Shown here piece after piece: positions 1 through 18,430 of a DNA stretch of 64,000 nucleotides. Both the position numbers and the translations under genes were made by a program. This DNA is from Lithospermum erythrorhizon (Eukaryota > Streptophyta > Magnoliopsida > Boraginales > Boraginaceae). Under the pieces are notes generated by a model. It saw only the letters and a list, made by a program, of their open reading frames with translations, was not told the DNA's origin and searched no databases. The number at the start of each line of letters is the position of its first letter. Position 1 is the stretch's first letter. The stretch covers positions 124,001 through 188,000 of the forward strand of contig JADFUC010001567.1 in the NCBI GenBank assembly GCA_019722365.1, read 5' to 3'.

Positions 1-360
1 CCAATTTTATTATTTATCCCAATGAGAAATATAATTACTTTGTTATTTGTCATTCAATTTGTACAATGTTTGAGGTGATTTGAGGACTTTACTATATATT
101 TGTAATCATAAAATAATGTATGTTATTTCGACAAATTTTTTGCATGAAGTACATTACATGTTTACTTTACTAATATAAATCTAAGCAACAAAATATTTTA
201 TATCCGGTTAATTGGTCATTTGCAAGTTAATCGAAGATAACATCAATATATCATGAGCAAAATTTGTAGAGAATCATAGCAGTATTCATTGAGTACTGAT
301 TGTGTGGTCGGGAAAACAGTCTTTTATCATCCAGTTAGTTTCATTGGTACTTCAGTGCAA
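1..360. other. AT-rich intergenic DNA, nothing recognised
   Basis: The stretch is AT-rich, has no open frame of note and shows no motif I recognise. Base composition becomes clearly richer in G and C from about position 360, where the degraded gypsy element appears to begin. Confidence 0.5.
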
Positions 361-1589
361 TTGTCCAAATGGAGGTCCAGAAATGGCTACTAGAGGATTT
401 CAAATGTATTGATCGGGACCCCACCGGGTTTGAAGGTCCCTTTGGAGGTTAAGATGGGGCTAATTTCTTAGGTAATAAAACCCGGTTTTCGATTCGGATT
501 AGGTTTTAATCTACGATCTTTGTTAGCTTATAACATGAGTGATGAACAATAAATAGCTCACCCAGTGATCTGGCCAGCAAGACGCTCTCCAAAATTTAAT
601 CAGATGTTAATAAGTGCAATCAATAGTACATACCTCACTGAGCGTCAGAACGCAAAACCCAAATTAACGGGGTTGAGTTGTTCAGCTGCCTGGTAGAGGG
701 ATCAGCCTGCCTCTAAGACTAACGGCTCAGTCTGCCTGCACTAAGGAGGCACCAAGACCAGACTTACCTCGACCCCTCAATCAATAAATCGCCAATAAAG
801 CATCAATTCCCGACCAAGGTACTTATCCGCGAGACTACAAAGAAACTTGTAGTCAAGTCACTTTAAAGCTCACCTCGATACTCCAAATCCTCTTCGTGGG
901 GAACCAAACTCTTTCAATCCTTTATCAATTTGACCACAAGGTTTCCCCACGGTAACCGGTCCTCGCTTTTAGTAGAACTTTCATTCGACCTCGCTGGCAT
1001 CAAAGTTAACTTGATCGTGATCCAGTCATCAACGAAACCGACTAGATCCTCATTGAGACTGGCCAAATGTGGAGACTCGCATTAAGAATTCACCACCCAC
1101 TGCTTCTACTATTGGTCATGTAGAAACAAACGGGAAAGAATTTGCCAACCGCCCCGGGAACGACGGATCCAATCCTGAACCCGGTCCCTGAGGAACATTG
1201 AACGAAAGGGAAATTCACACCCACCTGAGACGGCAAGTGCCGATACGTAGGCTTACTGGGACCATCGTGAATCCAACGTAATGCAACAACCTCGGTGCTT
1301 GGGCTCCCCTTAGCTCTCTGGTGGAGAAACCTCCTGAAGTATCATCCGTCCGGGACGGCTTCGCGAGGAGATCTACACCCATACTCCCTCTCTCGATACG
1401 GAGGGAGTGGGCCAAGTGGTGGCAAAGAAAGCCGCTTACGACGCAACGGTACGGTAGAGGTAGCTGCCTACCACCTCGGGTCGCTATGGTGTTTTCAAGT
1501 GGGTAGACGCTTTCTAAAGAGTGTTCGACAAGAAAGTAGGGACGAACACCAAATCTGGGCTTACTAAGTTTACAGAAAGACGGACCTCG

Positions 1590-1800
1590 AGGAGCATGTC
1601 GCGCAGAAGCTTCGCCTCGATGTCTTTCCACCAACCCGACAATATGCATCGTAGCCTTTCCGTCTGGCCTGCCGCCTTTAACTAAAATGTTCATCAGCTT
1701 TAAGGACGACACCTTTCGAGGCGATCAAGAATCGTTCAATAACTGCTAAAGCGTCCGCGTAATGTTGACGGAAGACTGGCCGAATTCATCAAAAACAAAG
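1590..1800 (+). pseudogene. gag C-terminal remnant (Tat-type)
   Basis: Positions 1767-1799 encode GRLAEFIKNK preceded by D, which matches the end of the gag segment in Tat elements, where a zinc-knuckle stretch is followed by an I..L...G.L.EF.K pattern. Upstream, around 1700-1730, AIKNRSI fits the preceding helix in another frame. The zinc-knuckle cysteines are not preserved clearly. Frames change at least twice in 200 bases, so this is a relic. Confidence is moderate because the match is short. Confidence 0.45.
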
Positions 1801-2519
1801 CGGAGACATAGTCATTGCGGCCCCCTTCCAGAGCTGCCGTGATTTTAGTTTAATTTTATACCTGAAAAAGCCAACCGAAATCACGTGATCGCCTTTCAAG
1901 GGAGGTCATGTCGAGGTGCCTGGGCGAGGTAAACGGCGGAAGATCGATCACGTGATCCTCCGAAACCTCACTGAACGCACTCCGAGACTGCTACTGCTTC
2001 CAGGCTACCGGTAGAAGACCTAATAAACCAAGAGAGGGGATACGAGTAAATTCTTTCAGCACTATGTTGATCATTGGTACGATGTTCGACGACCGGCCAC
2101 GGCACCCCAAGACATCTGTGACAGAAGCTTCTCCAAGAGGGCAACAAGATGTCCACAAAGCGAGACCCCGCCAGAAATAAATGCTTGATATGACGTGTCG
2201 AGATCCCGACGGTCCTCCTAACATTACCGGGAGGGTCAACGCACTGGTAAGCGTGGCTTTAGGAGAGATTCCGAGGAGCGCTAAAATCGGCGATGCCAGC
2301 CGGGAGATTTACGCGTACCGCTGGAGCATCCCCAAGTTTCCCCGCATTTATCCTCTTCTCGAGGAAGGACTTCAGGGGATGTAATGCCCTACGATCCATC
2401 AATATCACCTCTACGATACAATGAACTTTAAAGTGGGTAGTGATGTCAAGACAAATCGGAGAGCTCGGTAAAAATCCTATTTTTGGATGTATTTCTCAAG
2501 TCGGGATGAACCGGGAGGA

Positions 2520-2790
2520 GATCGTAATCGTTTCCATCTATCAGTAGGTTCACAGCGACGCAGAATAGTCCCCTGGGGGTCGCAAGCCTCATGGTTTCAA
2601 TGGGGAAGCATCCGCAAAGCATTTACCTAAGACGGTAGAGTTCACTATCAGGATACGGGGCGGACGGAGCCTATAATGGAATCATCGGCCGACCATGCTG
2701 TCACGGTTCGAGGCGCGGTGTCCTATACATCCAAATGAAGTCTCTAACGCCGATATCGACAATGAGATATAAACTTGCATAAGTGAGGAT
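2520..2790 (+). pseudogene. Retroviral-type aspartic protease remnant (Tat-type)
   Basis: The C-terminal half of a Tat protease is legible. Frame at 2570-2638 reads PLGVASLMVSMGKHPQSIY, matching the usual 'P.G.I.L.V..G..P' strand. After a frameshift, 2672-2695 reads YNGIIGRP, the hallmark flap-to-end motif (YNAIIGRP in relatives), followed by residues resembling the next strand with MK. The catalytic D-S/T-G triad upstream is not recognisable. The remnant lies directly before a linker whose LLDERDP motif (about 2930-2950) is typical of the protease-RT spacer in this lineage. Confidence 0.6.
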
Positions 2791-3119
2791 GTTATTTGGC
2801 CTCCGGCTGGGGATAAAAGCACAAGGGCCCCATCATTGGGGCCAGGGTCCAAGGACGAACGCCAGTGGTACCTCGTGGAGGTCCCAAGTTCCCCCTGCAT
2901 GGTCAGCCATACGAGTATATTCGAGTATCCTGCTCGATGAGAGGGATCCAATGGGCGTCTTCAGATCGCACTACTGGGGAAGTTAACACGAGACCATGGT
3001 CATTCCTGTCCTCGTAGAGTATCGGAATGTTCCCTCAAACCAAAAAAAAGATATTCTTTGGGCACCCGAGGTAATGGTCACCTGTCAGACAGTTAACTAA
3101 TGCTTATAATCCTATCAAG

Positions 3120-3700
3120 TGTGTTAAGTGACATTCTCTGAAAAAGAAGTGGAAAGAGGCCATCCCGAGGAGGTCGATAAACCGACAGGAAAAAAGACAA
3201 TCCGGTAACACTTGCTTTCTGTAACACGGTTTGCTAGTCCGAAACCTGGATGGGCGGATGGAATGCATTTCACCAACATCAACAAAGTCCGCCTAAAGGA
3301 TCATACCTTCTCGCCAACATCGAGTAGTCGGTTGACTCAAGTGCCGGGTACAAGGTGGTTGATTTCTAGATGCTTTCTCCGTACCATCGATATTCACGGC
3401 GGATTAGGACGGAGAAAGCACCGCTTGTAATCGAAAGATGGCATCTATTGTCAGCCTGCCTAGGATCCATGTACTGAGATATCAAGGTGTTCTCCTGATT
3501 CAATGAACATTTGCATCTATGTAAATGCCTTCATCAAAAAGTCGGGACGGAAGATCATTAAGCCAATCTTCGGGAGAGCCATAACTCAAGGAAGTATAAG
3601 CTTTGGCTCAAATCCCGCATGGGGTTTTGCTGCACTCTGGAAATTCTGCCATATGATCACCAGCTCAATCCTGATATGAGTAGCGATTGCAAGCTGGTGT
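3120..3700 (+). pseudogene. Reverse transcriptase remnant (Tat-type gypsy)
   Basis: Around 3263-3350 the frame contains HFTNINK, the block that precedes 'PKD.YPLP.ID.L.D' in Tat reverse transcriptases, and the following bases keep a recognisable version of the 'PLP.ID.LVDS.AG..V.DF.DA' stretch with substitutions. Near 3661 QLNPDM matches the 'LNP.KC.FGV' block after the catalytic centre. The YVDD box itself is not seen and stops interrupt every frame, so no active enzyme can be made. The order protease, linker, RT supports the assignment. Confidence 0.6.
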
Positions 3701-4690
3701 AGTCCACGACCTGTATGAAGCATCAATGCCTGGGATGGAGACAATGGCCTCAATCACTATATCCCTGGATAGAAGCTCTTCTTCTTCAAGGACATTAAGA
3801 AGTGAGTAGAGGAGTTGTTTAAGCGGCGGAGTCCCTTCTAGAGCTGGGGTGTACTTAATAGCCGCAGATGACTGAAATGCCACCTTACAATGGACTAGCC
3901 ACGGCCGGAAGTTGAAGATCCGTGGCTCCTGAGTCGATAGAACACCGAACAACTCAAGGCCATACCCCTGCACTACAGTGGAAGCGATGAACCCAGTAAT
4001 TTTCAAGGGTGTCAAGAAGTGGGCTCCAGGAGGAGGGGCCTAAATTTATTCTGCATTCTTCCGGATCTAATTTTGGGCCATCACACGAGCACCCTATTTA
4101 GTTTGGTGTGTTGTCCCATGTCTGTCATGATCACATAGAGATCACATGGTCACATTTATGACTATGTGCCACGTCAACCCCGGACTCAGAGAGAAAGAAA
4201 ATTCGAGTCTAATTTGCATGGCCCAAAAACAAAAGCAAAGTAGCCGCCATCAAAAGTGGTCTGGGGTCATAACCATCACGGAGACCCGGTCCATGTAGCA
4301 ATCTACGCTCATGGAAGACCACTGTAAAGGAGAAATTCGCTAAAGACCAACGGCTAGTTTGGCTCACACCAAGTGAGGCAATTAAGATCAGACTTTGTCA
4401 ACTTGGACAGAGCCACAAATCATTAATTGTTGTCATCATGCCCGACTGCGAATTATCCAAGTAGACTATAAAGCGGGAAACCCTGAGCTGCCTAAGTGGA
4501 AGTTCACTTTGAAGAATCTAAACTCTTTCAAAAACCAACCCCTTTGATCAGCTTATCGACTGATCAGCCGCAATTTTTCCCACGCAAGAACTACCCTTGT
4601 TTTAGAACTCCCATTTGACTCTAAGTTTATCCTTGGGAAGATTCTTTCAGGATTCGCCCATCACCTAAACCTGACCAGATCTTCAATTTC

Positions 4691-4830
4691 ATTTCAGAAT
4701 CAAGTTAAATTATTAATAATTTCTGTGTTAATTTATCATTAAATATGTCAAGTGCAAATTTGTCTTTTACTATATTTGAGACCGGTATTTAAGATTTTGA
4801 GACCGATGTTTGGAAGCTACGTTGTTTTTT
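4691..4830. other. AT-rich junction DNA
   Basis: A short AT-rich stretch between the gypsy relic and the tandem array; nothing recognised. Confidence 0.4.
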
Positions 4831-5640
4831 ATATTTGTTGTTTCTGTAACATAGTATTATGATATTTTATGGATTTAGTTTATGCGATACTATATGTTTT
4901 AGTGTAATGATATGTCTATCCTAGAATGTCACCATTGTCTTTTTCGATCACATATATTAATAACGCTTCCATTTATAACTCATTGTCTAATATAATATAA
5001 GTGATCAGAAATTAGTAAAGAAATATAATTTTAATATTGTAATATTTGTGTTTAGTTTCAAAAATACCATATGTCTTTGCAATGGCATACCTTGCATTAG
5101 TATCTCCAATTAGTGTTAAAATTCTATTATGTTGTTTCCATATGTATGCTATGTTATAATAAATACAATGTCTAATATTTAATAATTTCATTATCTAGTG
5201 TAATATGACATGCTTAATCAATAAAAAAATACCTTAATGCCTTATTTTATAATTTTTTTATATTTGTTTTTTCTTTAACAAAATATCGTGATATTGTATT
5301 GATTTAGTTTATGAAATACCATGGTACGTCTAATGAGTAATGAAATACCATTATTTTATTTTCATGGGCATGCTATGTTATAATGAATACAATGCATAGT
5401 ATTTTATAATGCCATTTAATGTAATATAATATGATTAAAGAGTAAAGAAATATCTTAATATGTCTCATTATATAATTATTTTTCTATTTGTTATTTCTTT
5501 AACATGATAATGATATATTATCTGGTTTTAATTTTTGATATACCATGCCTTTTAGGTATGATATAAATAATATGTAATGAAATATCATTTCTTGGATAAA
5601 AATAGTATACTATATTCAACAATAATATATTTTACAAGAT
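4831..5640. repeat. AT-rich tandem array, unit about 220 bp
   Basis: Blocks reading roughly 'ATTTGTTnTTTCTTTAACA...' recur at about 4831, 5259 and 5484. A second landmark with 'ATGCTATGTTATAATnAATACAATG' character recurs at about 5145 and 5368. Together they describe about three and a half diverged copies of a unit of some 220 bp, with copy boundaries blurred by indels. It has no coding capacity and lies about 1.4 kb upstream of the P450 promoter. Confidence 0.55.
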
Positions 5641-6676
5641 TGTATTAAAGAAATATAATTAAGAACGGGGGCAAAAAAGGAATGTAATTAAGAGAGGGGT
5701 CAGGATTTCATCATAGAATTCTATTACCAAAATAACTATTGGTAATACGCGGGATTTTGATTTTGCGAGCTCCATCTTGCGAGCTATAATACGTATCAGC
5801 AGTTAACCTTACATAATTACATACCGTTATTTGTGGGCGCCAGAAAAAATTCGAACCTAATTCAACCTATCGAATCCGAACCGAAAATGAATCTAAATTT
5901 TTGAACCGAACCGATTTAGGCTCAATTCTGAGAGGAATCTGAAATTTTGTCTTCGACCTTCAAATAACCTAACCAAACCACTTCTCAAATTTTCTTCAGA
6001 GATTTCTGACTTTTATTTATGATCATTTTCAAGATATTGCAGTATTTGCATGTGTACATCTTAAAGAGGGGAATTTAGATTTAACTTTATTCATTATCGT
6101 TATAATTATATATAACTCTTTCTAAAGTTACTAATATGGGGGAATAATAGATATAAAACATATTTCAGACAACGTTAGATGTCGATTGTAAATTAATCTT
6201 AAAAATAGTTTATTGAAAATGAAGATGGATTAGATCTAATTTTAGAACTTAATTTTGAACTCGAGACTAATCGGCTCAAAAAATCGCTCAAAACCGAAAC
6301 CGAATCAGAATCGACTAAACCGGAAGTCATTTCAAGCTCAAATTTTTAAGAGAATCGATTAAAATAGTGCCGCCTGGCCAAGAAACCCGAAACCAACTAA
6401 CCGATATGTGCACATCTCCTAGTTGATCATCCTATAAGCAGTGATATTCGATCGTACGCTATAAATAGAAAGACGTAAATATATTTTCATTTCTTTTTTC
6501 TTTAACTAACACATCGCATTTGGGCTATTTGTGGGAAGTGTCATGATCCTTCAATTAGTGCTGAAGTAATTATATCATTTATAAGCACCATGGTTACTAA
6601 TTCATTAAATTGCTATTTTTTGTGAGATTTTTCGCTAACAAAACTTTTGAATAAATAGTCTATATAACTATATTTT

Positions 6677-6731
<55 letters not shown>

Positions 6732-7030
6732 TACTTTATTATTATTATTATTAAAAGTGACCTTATTTTATATTTAAAGTATAAGATTCCCCATTATTCA
6801 TGTAGACTACTCGATCGTACACCAAAAAAAAAAGTTGTAGACTCCAGTAATAAAGTATGACCGGACCTTGCTAAAAGGTTCATACGGTTTTCAACAATAT
6901 TTTATACACAATAGTACTCATACAGATATACAATATCTATGTATGTATGATAAATACATAATTAATGATGATGATGAACTCATGCCTTTGTATTTTACAA
7001 CTTATATTCAGAAAATCTCATTTACTAACT
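5641..7030. other. Intergenic DNA upstream of the P450 gene
   Basis: This is AT-rich and non-coding. Between about 5840 and 6410 the DNA has repeated CCGAA/AACCGAA words and ends in GATATGTGCACATCTCC, reminiscent of hAT-type non-autonomous transposons, but I could not pair terminal inverted repeats. A long TA microsatellite and a short ATT run follow. The last 600 bases before the TATA box contain no CGTG(T/C)G brassinosteroid-response element on the strand shown. Confidence 0.4.
6682..6728. repeat. (TA)n microsatellite
   Basis: An uninterrupted run of about 23 TA dinucleotides, followed shortly by a few ATT units. It lies about 350 bp upstream of the predicted TATA box of the P450 gene. Confidence 0.95.
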
Positions 7031-7034
7031 AGCC

Positions 7035-7042
7035 TATAAAAA
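7035..7042 (+). promoter_or_regulatory. Probable TATA box of the CYP90B/DWF4 gene
   Basis: TATAAAAA lies 207 bp upstream of the ATG. Transcription starting about 30 bp downstream would give a leader of about 175 nt, normal for a plant gene. No competing TATA motif lies nearer to the start codon in a good context. Confidence 0.55.
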
Positions 7043-7154
7043 CAGAATACTGGGAAGAAACCTCAACTCAGTTATATTCTGTTCCAAAACTATTGCCTAA
7101 ATCAAGAAAAGTCTTTTAGTAATTTCAACTTCTCAAAAGCACATATATATCTGA

Positions 7155-15161
<8,007 letters not shown>

Positions 15162-15184
15162 GGTTACGCAAAGTAAATCAATGC

Positions 15185-15190
15185 AATAAA
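15185..15190 (+). terminator. Candidate polyadenylation signal of the P450 gene
   Basis: AATAAA lies 24 nt after the stop codon in AT-rich DNA. Plant poly(A) signals are loose and this one would give a very short 3' UTR, so other sites may also be used. Confidence 0.4.
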
Positions 15191-15733
15191 AATTAAATTC
15201 CTCCTCCCAAATTATCATTGTTACCATTATGATCGTTTAATAGATGAGAAGCGGTATGCAAGTGAAAATATGTAGCAGGGACGCGGTTTTGATAATTTTT
15301 TTCTAATAATGTACTTGGATTGAGATGGAGCGAACCACATTATTTTTCCTTATTTATATGGATCTTTCTTTGCAAATCATATCTATTTTCTTGTCCATTT
15401 TGAAGATACAGTGATAAATTTGTCGATTGTATGGAGTTGATATTTTTTTTCGTGTTCACTATATGGTCGTATATGTAATTAGCATTGTCCAAGTCTTCCA
15501 ACCTATATGAACGTTTGTCCATGTTTGTTGAGTCATTTGCATTGAAAGCTAAGTCAGTCATATTCATAAGGCCAATTGATCAATCACCTTCACAAATAGC
15601 CTATGGCTATGATACTTTTTAAGAGGCCAAGCTTGAATGGTGCGTTTAGAAAATGATAGAACGCCAGTCTAAATCTTGGCCCTTATTGAATACTTATCGG
15701 ACATCAATTGAAAATAGGTGGTAGTCCATGTAA
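15191..15733. other. Intergenic DNA between the P450 gene and the Tat-type element
   Basis: AT-rich, with no supported gene. The minus-strand open frame at 15340-15567 has no recognisable domain. The 3' LTR of the neighbouring minus-strand element begins about 570 bp after the P450 stop codon. Confidence 0.5.
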
Positions 15734-17814
15734 TGGTAAGAAATTTTTTATTATTTATGATAGGAGGTGAAAATAAATTGATTATAGGGGAAAATTAGCA
15801 TACGGGTTTTATCGAATCAGATGATCATTGTCAGTTGTGGATCTCTAGCGTTCTTGACGATTTGTGAGATGTCTTTAACTTGACTTGAGTTTGATTTGAT
15901 GCGATAGAAGCTTGACTTGGCTTTGATTTGATTTGATTTGAGAGCGATTTAGTTTAGTCTTGATTTGATTTGAGTTGGATTTGGATAAACCTACAGTGGA
16001 TAGAAACTCTGATTTGGATAGATGTCACTTAGTCTTATTAGACTGAGGCTAGTGTGGGCTTAGATATGAATTCAGAACGGAAACATGACGTATTTAAAAT
16101 TATTGGGCGTATGGAACGTCTTGGGTCTTAGACTTTATCTCGTCTTTGAACGTGGACTTGCGCAAGCGTTTGCGGCGTGGAGACTTTCTTTGAGAATGCT
16201 AACGGGTGGAGCCGTAGCGGATAGTACCTGACCTTGGGTGTTTAGATTTATTACCCGTGGCATCTTCTGCCTTTTGTGGTGGGATGTATGTGGCTTAAGA
16301 GGCCGCTTGTCTTTGGTGGAACTTAATGCCTTGATATGATACTTGGTTTGAGATAGGACTCCGAGCCCCATTTGGCTAATGGAGTGATATGAAGCAAGTG
16401 TTAAAAAAGCAGCGTTGCTTAACAACTTTATCTTCTGTGGCTAGCGAACTTTGTTATAGAGTGGGGCTTTTAAGGGATATGACTTACGTGGGGTTAGTGA
16501 AGTTGGCCTCGCTCAGACTTAGTAGTTGTACCTCATGAAACTTAGTGAGATTTGGATTTACTTGGAACTTGGTTTAAGGCTTTGAGTAAGCATTCTTGTT
16601 TCTTCTGTGACACTTAGTAAAACTGTTCTTTGTCAAGTGATGATGATCGGTATGAAGATTGGGCTTCCCGGCACTTGTTGATGATCTTGATCAAATAGAC
16701 GGGGGCCTTAACAATGTATTTTCACCTAGAGTCTAGCTATAAGGATTTGACTTCAGTGTATTCCTATATACGGAATTTGATGAATCAAACGAAATTTATG
16801 AGAGTTCATCAAGTTTTGAATAATCGAGGCGGCGTGGCAATCCTGAATATTGAAGCATTCTTGAAACTTTAAATTGATTCTCGTCAGTTTTGCTTCTAGC
16901 AGAGGATTATTGGGTTGCAACAATCCTTAATTTCGAGCGCCTATTTTGGCCACGGAGGTGTTTTCCGACCACCACGTGGTGTTTCTTGGCGTCGTTAGAA
17001 ATCGCGAAGTTTTTTCTATATTCTACCGGGGGTTTTATGTATTTTGGTGGTGGAATATTTATTGATTTTTTTTTTTGTTGAATTGTTGATGAAAATTTCG
17101 ATTCGGGCGGGGGGGTATTTATAGGTTTGTGGGTTCGAATGCTTGCTTACAATTAGCAGGTTTGATTTAGTAGATCGTAATCTTGTAGTTGAATTTGAGG
17201 CGAGATACGGATTAGTGGAATAATTTGGAAGCCTTTCTCTTGAAGTAAACACTTGGGCGCCGCTTTTTTCATGGGAAGAGGTTCCGGGTTGCTTTTACAG
17301 GTGGCGTTTTTCGTATTGAGCTCCATTATTACCTTTTGGACGTTGATTTTCTTGTATATGGCTTACAGGAGTCTTAATTTTGAACTCATGCTTTTGTAGT
17401 AATTCCAAACTTAGCATCACTTTTAGTTCTTAAATTTTAAATCACGTGGTTTTAGATTCTTTATTTTGAACCCATTGGCTTCGGAATGCTCATATGGCGA
17501 ATTTAATCAATAAACTTAGGGGTTTTTGAGGCCCTAATTTTAAAATGACTTGTTTAATGCGAGGTTGTTTCTGAGAACCTATTTCGAGTTGACTTTTAGG
17601 GTTAATTAATGTAGGAACATATTTTTGACTTGATGAATTCACGGTGCTTAATTTCCGAGAACCACTTGTTCGTCGAGGGTTTGATTCGAGATTTAAGTTT
17701 AATTGAGAACCACTAATCAGCCATGTGACATTTTTAGCGGCTCGACTCTTGTAATTAATTTGATTAATTACTCTTAAGTAATTTAATTACTTTTGATAAA
17801 TTTTACGTAATGCA
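15734..17814 (-). repeat. 3' LTR of the minus-strand Tat-type element
   Basis: It aligns along its length with 28965-31000. Shared landmarks are the TTTATTATTTATGATAG start, a TTGATTTGATTTGATT-rich block, the GGCCGCTTGTCTTTG block, a GGTATTTATAGGTTT block and the GATAAATTTT end. It begins TG and ends CA on the strand shown. Indels are frequent, so the insertion is old or the sequence is noisy. Confidence 0.7.
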
Positions 17815-18159
17815 GTTGCCTATCGAACTTTGGTACATAGCGTACAGTAGGTGCTTCGGGTTAGAGCTGAAATATCCATTTTCAAGCAGCGTGTTGGTTT
17901 CATGGGTCTTTATTTTCGGCCATGGCCTCTCTTAATAGATAGCATCCGGTCTCTTTCTTGACTTGTTGGATGACCCGGTTGTATGTGGAGGCAGCTTTCC
18001 GATGTGAATTTAATACGCATCTTGAGGTCTGGATAACACTACTCCCCTGCAGCAGGAGGTCGAGGTTGTTAACCATATTTGGAACTTCTTCAGGCTTAGA
18101 TTTAAAATTTTTTGTTTGGGATTTGATTCTCAATTCGTTAGAGAATTAAATTACTTGAG

Positions 18160-18430
18160 GGTTTTGTGTTAACATGAATTTAGTACATGTTAAGATCCCC
18201 TTTTAATACTCGATCCGTAGAGGATTTAATGATAATTATTTATCTTTGATTTATGATAACTGAATTTAGTATGTTAAGATCCCATTTTAATTCTCGATCC
18301 GTAGAAAGTTTAATGAGAATTAATTTATAAGGATGATGTTAACATGAATTTAGTACATGTTAAGATCCCATTTCCAATTCTCGTCAAGTAGAGGATTTAA
18401 TGAGATTTAATTTTCTAGAGGTTTACTACC
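18160..18430 (-). repeat. Tandem array, unit about 85 bp, three copies
   Basis: Units containing GAATTTAGTACATGTTAAGATCCC and then TTAATTCTCGATCCGTAGA start near 18173, 18253 and 18346. Copies differ by small indels. Located just inside the 3' LTR of the Tat-type element. Confidence 0.75.

Larger units (their letters stand above)
361..4690 (+). mobile_element. Degraded Ty3/gypsy element, Tat lineage, plus strand
   Basis: This GC-richer block carries gag, protease and reverse-transcriptase pieces in the Tat-lineage order on the plus strand, each spread over several frames by indels. After the RT only the start of an RNase H-like segment (phenylalanine-rich FFFKDIKK near 3780) is visible; integrase is not found. 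I could not define LTR ends, so the outer limits follow the change in base composition and are approximate. The intact-looking ORFs on both strands here are short and do not correspond to the real frames. The lineage call rests on the protease-end motif YNGIIGRP and the RT block FTNINK. It is certainly non-functional as it stands. Confidence 0.65.

Noticed and set aside
1215..1712. 165-codon minus-strand open frame
   Set aside because: It runs opposite to the Tat gag remnant in the same region and has no recognisable domain; GC-rich decayed DNA gives such frames by chance.
3665..4015. 116-codon minus-strand open frame
   Set aside because: It lies opposite the RT and RNase H remnants on the plus strand and has no domain of its own.
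5830..6420. hAT-type MITE
   Set aside because: Suggestive internal words and one GTGCAC-like end are present, but no matching inverted end or 8-bp target duplication could be found.
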